NCBI RefSeq assembly: GCF_009866805.1
Contig: NZ_SIZW01000041.1
Coordinates: 620,001 to 684,000 of the forward strand
DNA from: Schauerella aestuarii
GTDB taxonomy: Bacteria; Pseudomonadota; Gammaproteobacteria; Burkholderiales; Burkholderiaceae_B
Reading direction: 5' to 3'
DNA: 64,000 nucleotides
Shown: positions 24,992 through 33,678 of the stretch, in pieces
How positions within the stretch are numbered: the stretch's first letter is position 1
How the letters are laid out: the number at the start of each line of letters is the position of its first letter
Notes under the pieces: generated by a model
Database searches by the model: none
What the model was told of the DNA's origin: nothing
What the model saw: only the letters and a program-made list of their open reading frames with translations
Program-made: the position numbers and the translations under genes

Positions 24992-25023
24992 CGTTGATAA
25001 TTTATTGACAATTTATATCAACG
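24992..25023. promoter_or_regulatory. Dyad operator between the MarR and TRAP receptor genes
   Basis: CGTTGATA (24992-24999) and TATCAACG (25016-25023) are perfect inverted arms around a 16-bp AT-rich spacer. The spacer contains TTGACA (25005-25010), a consensus -35 for the rightward gene, so a protein bound here would block its promoter; the -10 expected near 25028 is weak. The sequence is far AT-richer than its surroundings. Confidence 0.65.
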
Positions 25024-25120
25024 GTTTCTAGACTTCAACGCACTTGACGAGGTTCTTCAGCCTCGAGTCAGCGGCCCTTTTCAGTCTTTCAACGCTTCCA
25101 TCCGATCCTTGGAGTGCTTC

Positions 25121-26116
25121 ATGATGTCGACCCGTCGCTTGCTCACCGCCGCCATTGCGCTGCTGCCCCTTGCAGCCGCATCCGGCATCGCCCACGCGCA
25201 GACCAAGTGGGACATGCCGACCGCTTATCCGGCAACCAATTTCCACACTGAAAACATCATGCAATTTGCATCCGACGTCGACAAGGCATCGGGGGGCAAG
25301 TTGAAGATTCAAGTGCACGCCAACGCGTCGCTGTTCAAGGCACCCGAGATCAAACGCGCCGTGCAAGGCGGCCAGGCTCAGGCGGGTGAAATCCTGTTGG
25401 CCAATTACCAGAACGAATGGCAGATCTTCGGTACCGACAGCATTCCGTTCCTGGCCGATAGTTATCCCAAGGCCTACAAGCTCTACCAGGCGCAAAAGCC
25501 GGCACTGCAGAAGCGCTTCAACGATCAGAACATGGTGCTGCTGTACAGCGTCGTGTGGCCCACGCAGGGCTTGTATGTGAAGAACAAGATCAACTCGCTG
25601 GCCGATCTGAAGGGCGCGAAGTGGCGCGCTTACAGCCCCGCCACGGGCCGCATTGCCGAACTGCTGCAAGCGCAACCGGTGACGATTCAGGCGGCGGAAT
25701 TGTCGGCCGCCATGGCGACCGGCGTGATCGATTCGTTCATGACCTCGGGTGCCACCGGCTACGACACCAAGACCTACGAACATATCAAGAACTACTACAA
25801 CTTCCAGGCCTGGCTGCCGAAGAATGCCGTGTTCGTGAACAAGAAGGCGTTCGATGCGCTGGACAAGCCGACGCAGGATGCGGTGATGAAAGCCGCTGCC
25901 GACGCCGAGACGCGCGGGTGGAAAATCTCCGAGCAGAAGGACGGCGAGTACCTGGCACTGCTGCAGAAAAACGGCATGGAGATCATCCAGCCGCAAGACA
26001 GCCTGAAGGCGGATATGCGCAAAGTCGTCGGCGACCCGATGCTCAAGGAATGGCTCGAGAAAGCCGGCCCCGAAGGCGCTGCGATCGTGGACGCTTACCG
26101 CAAGTCGATGCCTTGA
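25121..26116 (+). CDS. TRAP transporter DctP-type periplasmic receptor
   Basis: 331 residues with GGAG 6 nt before the ATG. The Sec signal (TRRLLTAAIALLPLAAASGIAHA, cleaved before QTKWDM) precedes a DctP fold with the typical carboxylate Arg in KGAKWRAYSPATGRIAELLQA and the late segment SFMTSGATGYDTKTYEHIKNYYNF. TRAP receptors bind organic acids and pass them to DctQ/DctM membrane proteins. No dctQM gene is present on either side, so it is an orphan receptor. It is divergent from the MarR regulator and has a dyad in its promoter. Confidence 0.92.
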   Translation: MMSTRRLLTAAIALLPLAAASGIAHAQTKWDMPTAYPATNFHTENIMQFASDVDKASGGKLKIQVHANASLFKAPEIKRAVQGGQAQAGEILLANYQNEWQIFGTDSIPFLADSYPKAYKLYQAQKPALQKRFNDQNMVLLYSVVWPTQGLYVKNKINSLADLKGAKWRAYSPATGRIAELLQAQPVTIQAAELSAAMATGVIDSFMTSGATGYDTKTYEHIKNYYNFQAWLPKNAVFVNKKAFDALDKPTQDAVMKAAADAETRGWKISEQKDGEYLALLQKNGMEIIQPQDSLKADMRKVVGDPMLKEWLEKAGPEGAAIVDAYRKSMP

Positions 26117-26190
26117 ATCTCGTCTTGCTGAATCGCGCGATGGATCAAGCGCTCATATAGCGCTGACACAACCGTAATGTGGGGGGTGTC

Positions 26191-26229
26191 TATAATTCCC
26201 CTCACCGGCCCGCTGTCGCGGGCCTTTTT
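26191..26229 (+). terminator. TATAAT box directly followed by a rho-independent terminator
   Basis: TATAAT (26191-26196) is followed after 10 bp by a 7-bp GC stem (GGCCCGC 26207-26213, GCGGGCC 26218-26224, TGTC loop) and a run of five T. The terminator is textbook. It lies 91 bp after the stop of the TRAP receptor and can end that transcript. The -10 in front would start a transcript only about 25 nt long. See findings. Confidence 0.8.
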
Positions 26230-26328
26230 CATTGGGGCGGCGCGCACGTGCCGCTTTGGGCTCGCCGCATGCCGCGCGGGCCCGGCCGGCAATCTCCGCC
26301 GGCACTGCCCCAAACGGTTTCAAGAGCT

Positions 26329-27999
26329 ATGTCTGCATCACCTTCGTCTTTCTCCCGTCTCGCCCACGTGCCGCCTTATCGCACGATGATCGCCATTCTC
26401 GGCGTGCTGGCGTGTATCGGCCCGCTGTCCATCGACGCCTATCTGCCGGCTTTCGGCGCCATCGGGCAAGAGTTCGGCCTGCCGCAGGAGGCCGTGCAGC
26501 GCACGCTCGGCTATTACATGGTGGCGTATGCCGTCATGACCTTGCTGCACGGCACCTTGTCCGACTCGTTCGGCCGCCGACCAGTGGTGATCGTGTCGCT
26601 GCTGGTGTACATCGCCGGCTCGGTGCTCGCCACCTTTGCGCCCAGCTTCGATTGGCTCCTTGTGGGGCGCGTGCTGCAAGGCCTGTCGGCGGGCGCCGGC
26701 ATGGTCGTGGGACAGGCGGTGGTGAACGACTGCTATGAGGGTCCGGTGGCGCGTCGCACGCTGTCCTACATCATCATGGTGTTCAGTGTGTCGCCCGCCA
26801 TCGCGCCGATTCTGGGCGGTTATCTGTCGACGTCGCTGGGGTGGCGCTCGGTGTTCGTGCTGCTCGCCGCCCTGGCACTGGCCGCTTGCGTGCTGTGCTA
26901 TCGCCGTCTGCCCGAAACACTCGCGCCGCCGCGTCGGCAACCCTTCTCGGTACGGGCGTTGGCCACCAATTACATGACGATCGCGCGCGACGGCGTGTTC
27001 ATGGCGTTCGCGCTGGCCTTCGGCGTATTATTCGCCGGCTTCGCGTTTTTGATCGGCGCGGCACACGATTTCGTCACGCATGTGCTGGGCTTGCCCGATA
27101 CCGCATTCGGCTGGCTGTTCATCCCGTTGGTGGTGGGCCTGACCACGGGGTCGTTCGCGGCCGCGCGGCTCTCTTCGCGCTGGTCGCCAGGCCGCATGAT
27201 CGGCATGGCCTATCTGGTGATGGTGCTCAGTTGCGTGGCCAACATGACGTACGCCGCGGTGGCTGAACCGGTGCAGTTGCCCTGGGCGGTGCTGCCGTTG
27301 GCTTTCTTCAATTTCGGGCTTGCCATCGCGATTCCCAATATGACGCTGCAGGTGTTGACGCGCCAGCCTAAGCTCTCGGGCATGGCCGCCTCGGTGCTGG
27401 GGTTCGTGCAGATGGTGTTCTTCTCGGCCGTGAGCGGCTGGATGGCGCCTTGGGTGTACGGCAGTGCCTTCCGCCTGGCGCTGGCCCTGGGTCTTGGCGT
27501 GGCGGCCAGCGGACTGCTGTGGTTTTTCATCAGCCAGCTGGCATCGCGCCGCGACTGCGCGCCCAGGGAGGCGCTTGAGGCAGTGCCGCCGGTGCCGGTC
27601 ACGCATGTTTTCATCTACGGCACGCTGCGCCGGGGCGAAATCAACGATCTCGCTTTGGTGGCCAAGGGGCGGTCGCTGCCTGAGCCGGTGTGGGTAGGGG
27701 CGAGCGATGTGGCCGGCGCGTTGATCGATTTCGGCGACTGGCCGGGACTGCTCGCCGATGTGCCCGATCGGCGCGTGCGTGGCGAGGTGTATCGCATCGA
27801 TCCCCGGCTGTTGCCGGTGCTCGACGAGATCGAGGAATACGATGCTGCCCGCCGAACCGTGTTCGTGCGGCAGGAGGTGGATGTGCTTGTCGCCGGCCAG
27901 CCGGTGCGCTGCTGGTATTACCCGGTGGATCCGGAACTGGCGGCCGCTGCGCGGCCGGTGGCCGGGGACGACTGGATCGACCACCGCAAGGCGCGCTGA
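26329..27999 (+). CDS. Bcr/CflA-type MFS exporter fused to gamma-glutamylcyclotransferase domain
   Basis: 556 residues from ATG 26329. Residues 1 to ~405 are a twelve-helix Bcr/CflA drug-resistance MFS: PLSIDAYLPAF, GTLSDSFGRRPVV (motif A), GRVLQGLSAGAG and MVFSVSPAIAPILGGY (motif C). After a ~20-residue linker, residues ~423-550 form a gamma-glutamylcyclotransferase/AIG2-like domain with FIYGTLRRGE (the YGTL substrate loop) and the acidic VLDEIEEYD near the catalytic Glu. The frame is continuous, with no stop or ribosome site in between. A fusion of exporter and cytosolic cyclotransferase is unusual and hints at processing of gamma-glutamyl conjugates. Confidence 0.88.
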   Translation: MSASPSSFSRLAHVPPYRTMIAILGVLACIGPLSIDAYLPAFGAIGQEFGLPQEAVQRTLGYYMVAYAVMTLLHGTLSDSFGRRPVVIVSLLVYIAGSVLATFAPSFDWLLVGRVLQGLSAGAGMVVGQAVVNDCYEGPVARRTLSYIIMVFSVSPAIAPILGGYLSTSLGWRSVFVLLAALALAACVLCYRRLPETLAPPRRQPFSVRALATNYMTIARDGVFMAFALAFGVLFAGFAFLIGAAHDFVTHVLGLPDTAFGWLFIPLVVGLTTGSFAAARLSSRWSPGRMIGMAYLVMVLSCVANMTYAAVAEPVQLPWAVLPLAFFNFGLAIAIPNMTLQVLTRQPKLSGMAASVLGFVQMVFFSAVSGWMAPWVYGSAFRLALALGLGVAASGLLWFFISQLASRRDCAPREALEAVPPVPVTHVFIYGTLRRGEINDLALVAKGRSLPEPVWVGASDVAGALIDFGDWPGLLADVPDRRVRGEVYRIDPRLLPVLDEIEEYDAARRTVFVRQEVDVLVAGQPVRCWYYPVDPELAAAARPVAGDDWIDHRKAR

Positions 28000-28070
28000 T
28001 GTCGTTTTCCTGACAGCGGCCTGATACCCGCCGCCATGCTTTGTTGCAGTTAAGGAGAGGTCGCCTTGCT

Positions 28071-30725
28071 ATGCTGGGCGACCTCGACTTTACCGTGGGC
28101 GTCGCCCGCGGCTTTCCCGCCATGTCAGTTTCTCTCCCCCTGCAGTCTGTGCGAGCCGGTGCCGTGCCCGCGCGCGCGTCCAAGTCTGTGGGTCGCAGGG
28201 GGCAGCGCCGGGTTTGGCAGATCGTGGTCATGTGCCTGCTGGCATTTTTCACGGCGCTGGCGGCCGCTCAGGACAAGGCGCCCGAAATCAATCTGGATCA
28301 GGCGCGCAAGGATCTGGACGCCATCCAGAAACAGTTGAAGGAACAACCCGACGACACCGCGCTGGTCGACATGCGCGAATCGCTCGTGGAGATGCAGGGG
28401 CAGGCGGGATCGAAGGCGGATGCCTTGACGCCGCAGCTCACGAGTGTGAACGCCCGATTGGGAGAGTTGGGCGAAGTTGCCGAAGGCGTGAAAGAAGCGC
28501 CGGACGTGGCGGCGCAGCGGTCCGATCTGAACAAGCAACGCACGGCGCTCGATTCGCAGATCAAGCTCGCGCGCTTGCTGGCGGTGGAGAGCGGGCAGGC
28601 GATCGAAACGATCTCGTCTCTGCGGCGCTCGCAGTTTTCGGCCGCGCTGGGTGAGCGTCGGCCCTCGGTGCTGACGCCTTCGTTCTGGTCCGAGTTTCAG
28701 GGCGATTGGCCACGCGATCGGGATCGCCTGAAAGCGCTGTGGGACGAAGCACTCGCCGCTGCCATCGCCACGCCGTTGTGGGTGTGGGCCGGCGTGCTGC
28801 TGCTCATCGGCGCCATCTTCGGCGTGCGTATCTGGGCGAGCAAGCGGCTGACGGGCATCACCGCGGCACGGGTGCCGTCGGGCCGTTTGCGGCGGTCGTT
28901 CTATGCGGTGGCAGTCGTGCTGCTGGGCGTGGCTGCGCCGGGGTTGATCGCCGAGTTGTTTTATCTGGGGATGAGTTGGGGCTCCGTGCTCACGGGTGAC
29001 CTGGCCACCTTCGCCACCGGTCTGGTTGGCGTGATGTTCTTCGGCGGCTACGTGGCCGGGCTGGGCCGGGCATTGCTCTCGCCCAACCGCCCCTCATGGC
29101 GCCTGCCATCGATTCCCGATCTGATCGCGCTGCGCATGCGCTGGCTGCCGATCGCCCTGGGCATCGTGGTGGTGCTCGTGTGGTCGCTGGATCGCTTCGT
29201 CACCTTGCTCAACTTTCGCCTCACCACCACGATTGCATTGAACAGCGTGGTGGCGTTCGGCCTGGCCGTCGTGTTGGGCTACGCGCTGCGGCGCGGCGAA
29301 CGGCTGCGCCGGCGGGTGATTCGCGAGGCTCAGGCCAAGCAGGCCTCTGCAGCGGAAGCACAGGATGACGACGCGGCGACCCAGGTCGAGCCGCCACCGC
29401 CCCGTCCGCTGTGGTTGGGCGTGCTTGCCGGCGTGCTGTGGTGCGTGATCGTGGGCGCGGTGGGCAGCGTGCTGGTGGGCTACGTCGCCTTCGGCAACTT
29501 CCTGCTCAAGCAGATGGTCTGGCTCATCATCATTCTCGCCAGCACCTATCTGCTCAGCGTGCTGATCGAGGATTTCTTCTCCACCTTGCGCAGCGCCACG
29601 CAGGTCGACGCATCGGGCAAGAATCAACCTTACGAGCCGCGCGCCCGCGATCAGGCGGCCGTGCTGCTATCGGGTGTTGGCCGGGTGTTGATCGCGTTGT
29701 TTGCGTTGTTGCTGGTGCTGGCGCCGTTCGGCGCCGGGCCCATGGAGTTGTTCCAGCGCATGGGGCAATTGCAAAGCGGGCTGGCGATCGGCGAAGTGCT
29801 GATCAAGCCGGGCACCGTGATGCAGGCGCTGATCGTGCTGGTGGTGGGACTGATCGCGGTCAAGATGCTCAAGCGCTGGCTGCGTGATCGTTATCTGCCG
29901 ACCACCACGCTGGACCCTGGCATGCAACTGTCGGCCGCGGCGCTCTTTGGCTATGCGGGTTTTGTGATCGCTGTGGCGTTGGCCATGTCTGCCGTCGGCA
30001 TCGGCCTCGAACGCGTGGCGTGGGTCGCCAGCGCACTGTCGGTGGGGATCGGTTTCGGCTTGCAGGCGGTGGTGCAGAACTTCGTCTCCGGCATCATTCT
30101 GCTGGCGGAGCGTCCGGTGAAGGTCGGCGACTGGGTCTCGTTGAGTGCGGGCGTGGAGGGCGATATCCGACGCATCAACGTACGCGCGACGGAAATTCAG
30201 ATGTCGGATCGATCGACGTTGATCGTGCCCAATTCCGAGTTCATCACCAAGCATGTGCGCAACGTCACACACGCCAATCCGCAGGGTGTGGTCACGGTGA
30301 AAATGCCGTTGCCGTTGGGCACCGATGCGCAGCGCGTGCGTGAAATCATGTTGTCCGTATTTCAGGACAACCCGGATGTGCTTGAAACGCCGGCGCCCAA
30401 TGTGTTCCTCGATGGGATCGACGGCACGCATCTGATGTTCAATGCGTCGGGATCGGTATCGTCGCCCCGGCAGTCGTACACGGTACGCAGTGCCTTGCTG
30501 TTCGAAATACTCAACCGCTTGTCGGCCGCCAAGATCGAGATGTCGCAGCAGCCTACGATGTTGCTGGGCAGCCTGGAGGGCCGGCGCGACGGCAGGCAGG
30601 CGGACGCGAGCGTGGTGCCGCCCATGTCGGCCGCGATGCCGCCGGCCGATGCGCCGACGGCAACCGCTGCCGGTCCTGAGGCATCCACGCCGCCACCACC
30701 CTTGCCAGGACCGGCAAAGAACTGA
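28071..30725 (+). CDS. Large MscS-type mechanosensitive channel with DUF3772 domain
   Basis: 884 residues from ATG 28071 with AAGGAGAGG 10 nt upstream (ATG 28122 is an alternative). A signal-like helix (IVVMCLLAFFTALAAA) leads into a periplasmic coiled/DUF3772 region (about residues 68-230: LDQARKDLDAIQKQLKE and DSQIKLARLLAVESGQ). Several membrane helices follow, then the MscS core: AALSVGIGFGLQAVVQNFVSGIILL (pore helix), EGDIRRINVRATEIQMSDRS (beta domain) and VPNSEFITKHVRN. The tail is Pro/Ala-rich. It would release solutes under hypo-osmotic stress. It is convergent with the PrpF-like gene, with 21 bp between. Confidence 0.92.
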   Translation: MLGDLDFTVGVARGFPAMSVSLPLQSVRAGAVPARASKSVGRRGQRRVWQIVVMCLLAFFTALAAAQDKAPEINLDQARKDLDAIQKQLKEQPDDTALVDMRESLVEMQGQAGSKADALTPQLTSVNARLGELGEVAEGVKEAPDVAAQRSDLNKQRTALDSQIKLARLLAVESGQAIETISSLRRSQFSAALGERRPSVLTPSFWSEFQGDWPRDRDRLKALWDEALAAAIATPLWVWAGVLLLIGAIFGVRIWASKRLTGITAARVPSGRLRRSFYAVAVVLLGVAAPGLIAELFYLGMSWGSVLTGDLATFATGLVGVMFFGGYVAGLGRALLSPNRPSWRLPSIPDLIALRMRWLPIALGIVVVLVWSLDRFVTLLNFRLTTTIALNSVVAFGLAVVLGYALRRGERLRRRVIREAQAKQASAAEAQDDDAATQVEPPPPRPLWLGVLAGVLWCVIVGAVGSVLVGYVAFGNFLLKQMVWLIIILASTYLLSVLIEDFFSTLRSATQVDASGKNQPYEPRARDQAAVLLSGVGRVLIALFALLLVLAPFGAGPMELFQRMGQLQSGLAIGEVLIKPGTVMQALIVLVVGLIAVKMLKRWLRDRYLPTTTLDPGMQLSAAALFGYAGFVIAVALAMSAVGIGLERVAWVASALSVGIGFGLQAVVQNFVSGIILLAERPVKVGDWVSLSAGVEGDIRRINVRATEIQMSDRSTLIVPNSEFITKHVRNVTHANPQGVVTVKMPLPLGTDAQRVREIMLSVFQDNPDVLETPAPNVFLDGIDGTHLMFNASGSVSSPRQSYTVRSALLFEILNRLSAAKIEMSQQPTMLLGSLEGRRDGRQADASVVPPMSAAMPPADAPTATAAGPEASTPPPPLPGPAKN

Positions 30726-30746
30726 TCGTCAAGCCTGAGAGCCGCG

Positions 30747-31916
30747 CTATTCGATGTCGGGAACGAACACTTGCCCGACCATCAGCCGGCGGGCGCTGCG
30801 GCTCATCAGCGCTTGCGTCACCTGCCACACACCGTCGCGCTGCTCGGCGCGCGCGCCAACCTGCAGGACGCCGGCAGGATGGCCGAAACGCAGGCCCTCG
30901 CGTGCGCCACCGAGCGCCTGCGCGACGATGGTGCCCGGCACGGCCGCAGCGGCCGCGATCGCCACCGCGCCGGTGCCCGTCATGGCGTGATGCAGCTTGC
31001 CCATCGAGAAAATGCGCGCCACCAGATCGATATCGGCGGCGGTAACGGCGGCCCCGCTCGTGGCGGCATATGCGGCGGGCGGCGCCACGAACGCAATCTT
31101 CGGTGTGCTTTGGCGTTTGGTGCTGGCGTATTCCACACTCTCGGCCAGGCCCATCGCGACCGCGCCGTGGGCGCGAATGGCCTCGCAGCGTGCGAGCAGA
31201 TCGGGTTGGATATCGATGGCACGCGGCAATTCGATGCCAGTCAGGCCAAGCGCTGCCGCATGCACGAAGACGGTGGGATTACCGGCGTTGATCAAGGTGA
31301 CATCGATCTCGCCCACACCGGGGATCGTCAGCCGGTCCGCGGCATTGCCGGTTGGCAGCATCGCGCCACCGCCTTCGGCATCGTCCGCACCGGGATCGAG
31401 GAACGCCAGCGCGATCTCGGCTGCTGGAAAGGGTACGCCGTCGAGCACGAAATCGCCCATTTCTTGCACGGCGCCATCGCGCATCGGCACTTTCGCGATG
31501 ATGCGCTTGCCGATGTTGGCCTGCCAGATGCGCACCGTGGCCAAGCCATCGTGCGGTGCATCGATGAGGCCGCGATGGATGGCGAACGGTCCCACGGCGG
31601 CCGTCAAATTGCCGCAATTGCCGGTCCAGTCGACCAGCGGCGTGGCGATCGCGACCTGGCCGAACCAGTAATCGACGTCGCAATCCGCGCGCGCGCTTTT
31701 GCCTACGATGACGACCTTGCTGGTGCTTGAGGTGGCCCCGCCCATGCCGTCGATATGCTTCTCGTACGGATCGGGACTGCCCACGATACGCAGCAGCGTC
31801 GCGTCGCGGCGTGCCGGGTCGGTCGGCAGATCTTCAGGCAGGAAGAACACGCCCTTGCTGGTTCCGCCGCGCATGTAATAGGCGGGGATGGCGGCTTGCG
31901 GTGGTGAGTTCGGCAT
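30747..31916 (-). CDS. PrpF/GalD-family isomerase
   Basis: 389 residues. The PrpF family start IPAYYMRGGTSKGVFFLPEDLP is clear, as are GMGGATSSTSKVVIV, DWTGNCGNLTAAVG and NAGNPTVFV, with the active-site Lys in SKGVFF and Cys in GNCGNL. Family members are 2-methylaconitate cis-trans isomerase (PrpF) or 4-oxalomesaconate tautomerase (GalD). Neither acnD/prpBC nor gallate genes are adjacent, so the substrate stays open; length is closer to PrpF. The GST gene lies 63 bp upstream in the same direction and may be co-transcribed. Confidence 0.88.
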   Translation of the reverse strand: MPNSPPQAAIPAYYMRGGTSKGVFFLPEDLPTDPARRDATLLRIVGSPDPYEKHIDGMGGATSSTSKVVIVGKSARADCDVDYWFGQVAIATPLVDWTGNCGNLTAAVGPFAIHRGLIDAPHDGLATVRIWQANIGKRIIAKVPMRDGAVQEMGDFVLDGVPFPAAEIALAFLDPGADDAEGGGAMLPTGNAADRLTIPGVGEIDVTLINAGNPTVFVHAAALGLTGIELPRAIDIQPDLLARCEAIRAHGAVAMGLAESVEYASTKRQSTPKIAFVAPPAAYAATSGAAVTAADIDLVARIFSMGKLHHAMTGTGAVAIAAAAAVPGTIVAQALGGAREGLRFGHPAGVLQVGARAEQRDGVWQVTQALMSRSARRLMVGQVFVPDIE

Positions 31917-31979
31917 GGTGGTGTCGATGCAGGGAAGAGGCGCCGATGCGTGAGGCGATACCCACGCATCGGCAGACGG

Positions 31980-32696
31980 TCAGCTCGCCTGGTGCGCGTA
32001 GCGGCCGCGGCCGAACATGCGATCCAGGTCGTCGGCGGTGGCGGCGGCGCGCGAGGCATCGCCGGCTTGCTGAATCTCGATGGTGCGCAACGCGGTGCGC
32101 GTCGCTGCGGGGCGGTTGGCCACCGTGTCGCGCCAGCGCAGCAGGGCATCGCGGCCGTCGACCGGCAACTTGAGCGCTTCGAGGCGCGCGATCCACGGAT
32201 ACGTGGCCACGTCCGCAATCGAATACGCATCACCACCCAGGTAGGGCACATGGGTGAGCCGCTCGTTCAGCACATCGATCAGCCGCACGGCTTCGGTCGT
32301 GTAGCGCGAGCGCGCGTAGTCGGACGCGTTGGGTTCGAAGCGGGTGAAGTGCACATACTGGCCGAACATCGGCCCGAGCCCCGTGAGTTGCAGCGTGAGC
32401 CATTGCAGCACGTCGTAGCGTGCGCGGCCGGCAGCCGGCAGCAACTGGCCCGTTTTTTCAGCCAGGTAGGTCAGGATCGCGCCCGATTCGAACACCGTAT
32501 AGGGCTCGCCGCCGGGGCCGTCCTGATCGACGATCACCGGGACCTTGCTGTTGGGATTGAGGGCGCGAAACGCCTCGCCGAACTGTTCTTTGCGCCAGAC
32601 TTCGATGGGATGAAAACGATAGGGCGTGCCGATTTCCTCAAGCATCAAGATAATCTTGACGACGTTGGGGCTGCTCATGCCATACAGGTCGATCAT
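31980..32696 (-). CDS. Glutathione S-transferase (Ure2p/YfcG-like)
   Basis: 238 residues. The thioredoxin-like N-domain begins MIDLYGMSSPNVVKIILML, with the conserved NPNSKVPVIVD (cis-Pro) and the glutathione-binding FESGAILTYLAEK. The helical C-domain has YSIADVATYPWIARLE, where SIADVAT is the N-capping box. The pattern NPN-K-P and FES...YL is typical of Ure2p/YfcG-like bacterial GSTs with disulfide-reductase or conjugating activity. It precedes the PrpF-like gene and follows the TetR gene with a 155-bp gap (32697-32851). Confidence 0.9.
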   Translation of the reverse strand: MIDLYGMSSPNVVKIILMLEEIGTPYRFHPIEVWRKEQFGEAFRALNPNSKVPVIVDQDGPGGEPYTVFESGAILTYLAEKTGQLLPAAGRARYDVLQWLTLQLTGLGPMFGQYVHFTRFEPNASDYARSRYTTEAVRLIDVLNERLTHVPYLGGDAYSIADVATYPWIARLEALKLPVDGRDALLRWRDTVANRPAATRTALRTIEIQQAGDASRAAATADDLDRMFGRGRYAHQAS

Positions 32697-32851
32697 GGAA
32701 GCGATCCTTCGGGGGTGGGGTGCCGGCGGGCATCATGCCATGCCGGCGTGCCGCATCGCAACCGCGGTCCTGCCGGCTCGATCGTCGGGGAGCGCGGCCA
32801 ACCCGCGCCGTCGTCGACGATGCCCGACACGGGACACCCGCTGGTTCCGGC

Positions 32852-33427
32852 CTACCCTTGGCCGCCGGGTAGATGTGCCCGCGAGGCGGCGAGAATTTCG
32901 TCCGACAATTCGGGATCGTCCACCATCCGCGCCAGCATCATGGCGCCGACCATGGTCGAATACGCAGCGAGCGCACGGCGCCGCTTGGCGGCTTGCGAAC
33001 GCCCCGGAATCCACGACTCGATCAGCCCGATCATGCTGGTGAAGCGCTCGGTAACGGTGCGTCGCACATCCACCCCCTGGCGTGCCACATCGCTCCCCAA
33101 CGAGGTCAACAGGCAGCCATGTTGCGGCCGATCGCGGTGGGCGCTCGATAGATAGTGATCCAGCACCGCATCCAACGGGCGATCGGGGTGTTCGCTCGCC
33201 AGGTCGCGCCACAGGTCGCGCGATCCATCGAGGGCGCGGGCCGACGCTTGCGCCATGAGGTCTTCCTTGGACTCGAAGTGGCCATAGAAGCCGCCATGGG
33301 TGAGGCCGGCAGACTGCATCAGATCGGCAACACCCACACCATTGAAACCCCGCTCTCGGAACAATCCCGAAGCGACGGCGATGATGCGCTCCCGGTTCTC
33401 GGCGGCTTGCTCGCGACTGACTCTCAT
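32852..33427 (-). CDS. TetR-family transcriptional regulator
   Basis: 191 residues from ATG 33427-33425, with GAGGAG about 8 nt upstream. The N-terminal HTH is RERIIAVASGLFRERGFNGVGVADLMQSAG followed by LTHGGFYGHFESKEDLM, close to the AcrR/NemR-like subgroup. The C-domain contains a Cys in HGCLLTSLG, a position used by NemR-like electrophile sensors. It may regulate the GST/PrpF genes downstream in the same direction, and itself through the dyad at 33480-33512. Confidence 0.9.
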   Translation of the reverse strand: MRVSREQAAENRERIIAVASGLFRERGFNGVGVADLMQSAGLTHGGFYGHFESKEDLMAQASARALDGSRDLWRDLASEHPDRPLDAVLDHYLSSAHRDRPQHGCLLTSLGSDVARQGVDVRRTVTERFTSMIGLIESWIPGRSQAAKRRRALAAYSTMVGAMMLARMVDDPELSDEILAASRAHLPGGQG

Positions 33428-33479
33428 GCATGTCTCCTCGAGGATGGCGTACGTTCGCTCGCCGTTCGTTACGCGACGG

Positions 33480-33512
33480 CCTTTATTATAAATGATGGTC
33501 GAAATATAAAGG
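33480..33512. promoter_or_regulatory. Promoter -10 and dyad upstream of the TetR gene
   Basis: CCTTTAT (33480-33486) and ATAAAGG (33506-33512) are inverted arms about a 19-bp spacer. A minus-strand TATAAT (33490-33485) overlaps the left arm and lies about 60 bp before the tetR ATG. A repressor bound here would cover the -10 box, as expected for TetR autoregulation. Confidence 0.5.
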
Positions 33513-33628
33513 ATGCGGCCCGGGCAGAGCGGCAAGCGCAGTGCCTGCGTACAACGAAATCACGGCGGCGTTACCTCATCGGCATTTACGCCGGCGACTC
33601 GGTCGACTACCATTGAAAAAGGTAAAGA

Positions 33629-33648
33629 GAACAATAGTTATTCCCATT
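33629..33648 (+). promoter_or_regulatory. Fur-box-like element before the siderophore receptor gene
   Basis: GAACAATAGTTATTCCCATT resembles the Fur-box pattern GAATAGTTATTCnCATT and starts 50 bp upstream of the TonB-receptor GTG. It lies in an AT-rich pocket. Iron-bound Fur would repress the whole uptake operon (33679-40542). Confidence 0.6.
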
Positions 33649-33678
33649 AATGATATGGCGTGATGGTGCGTCGCTGAA

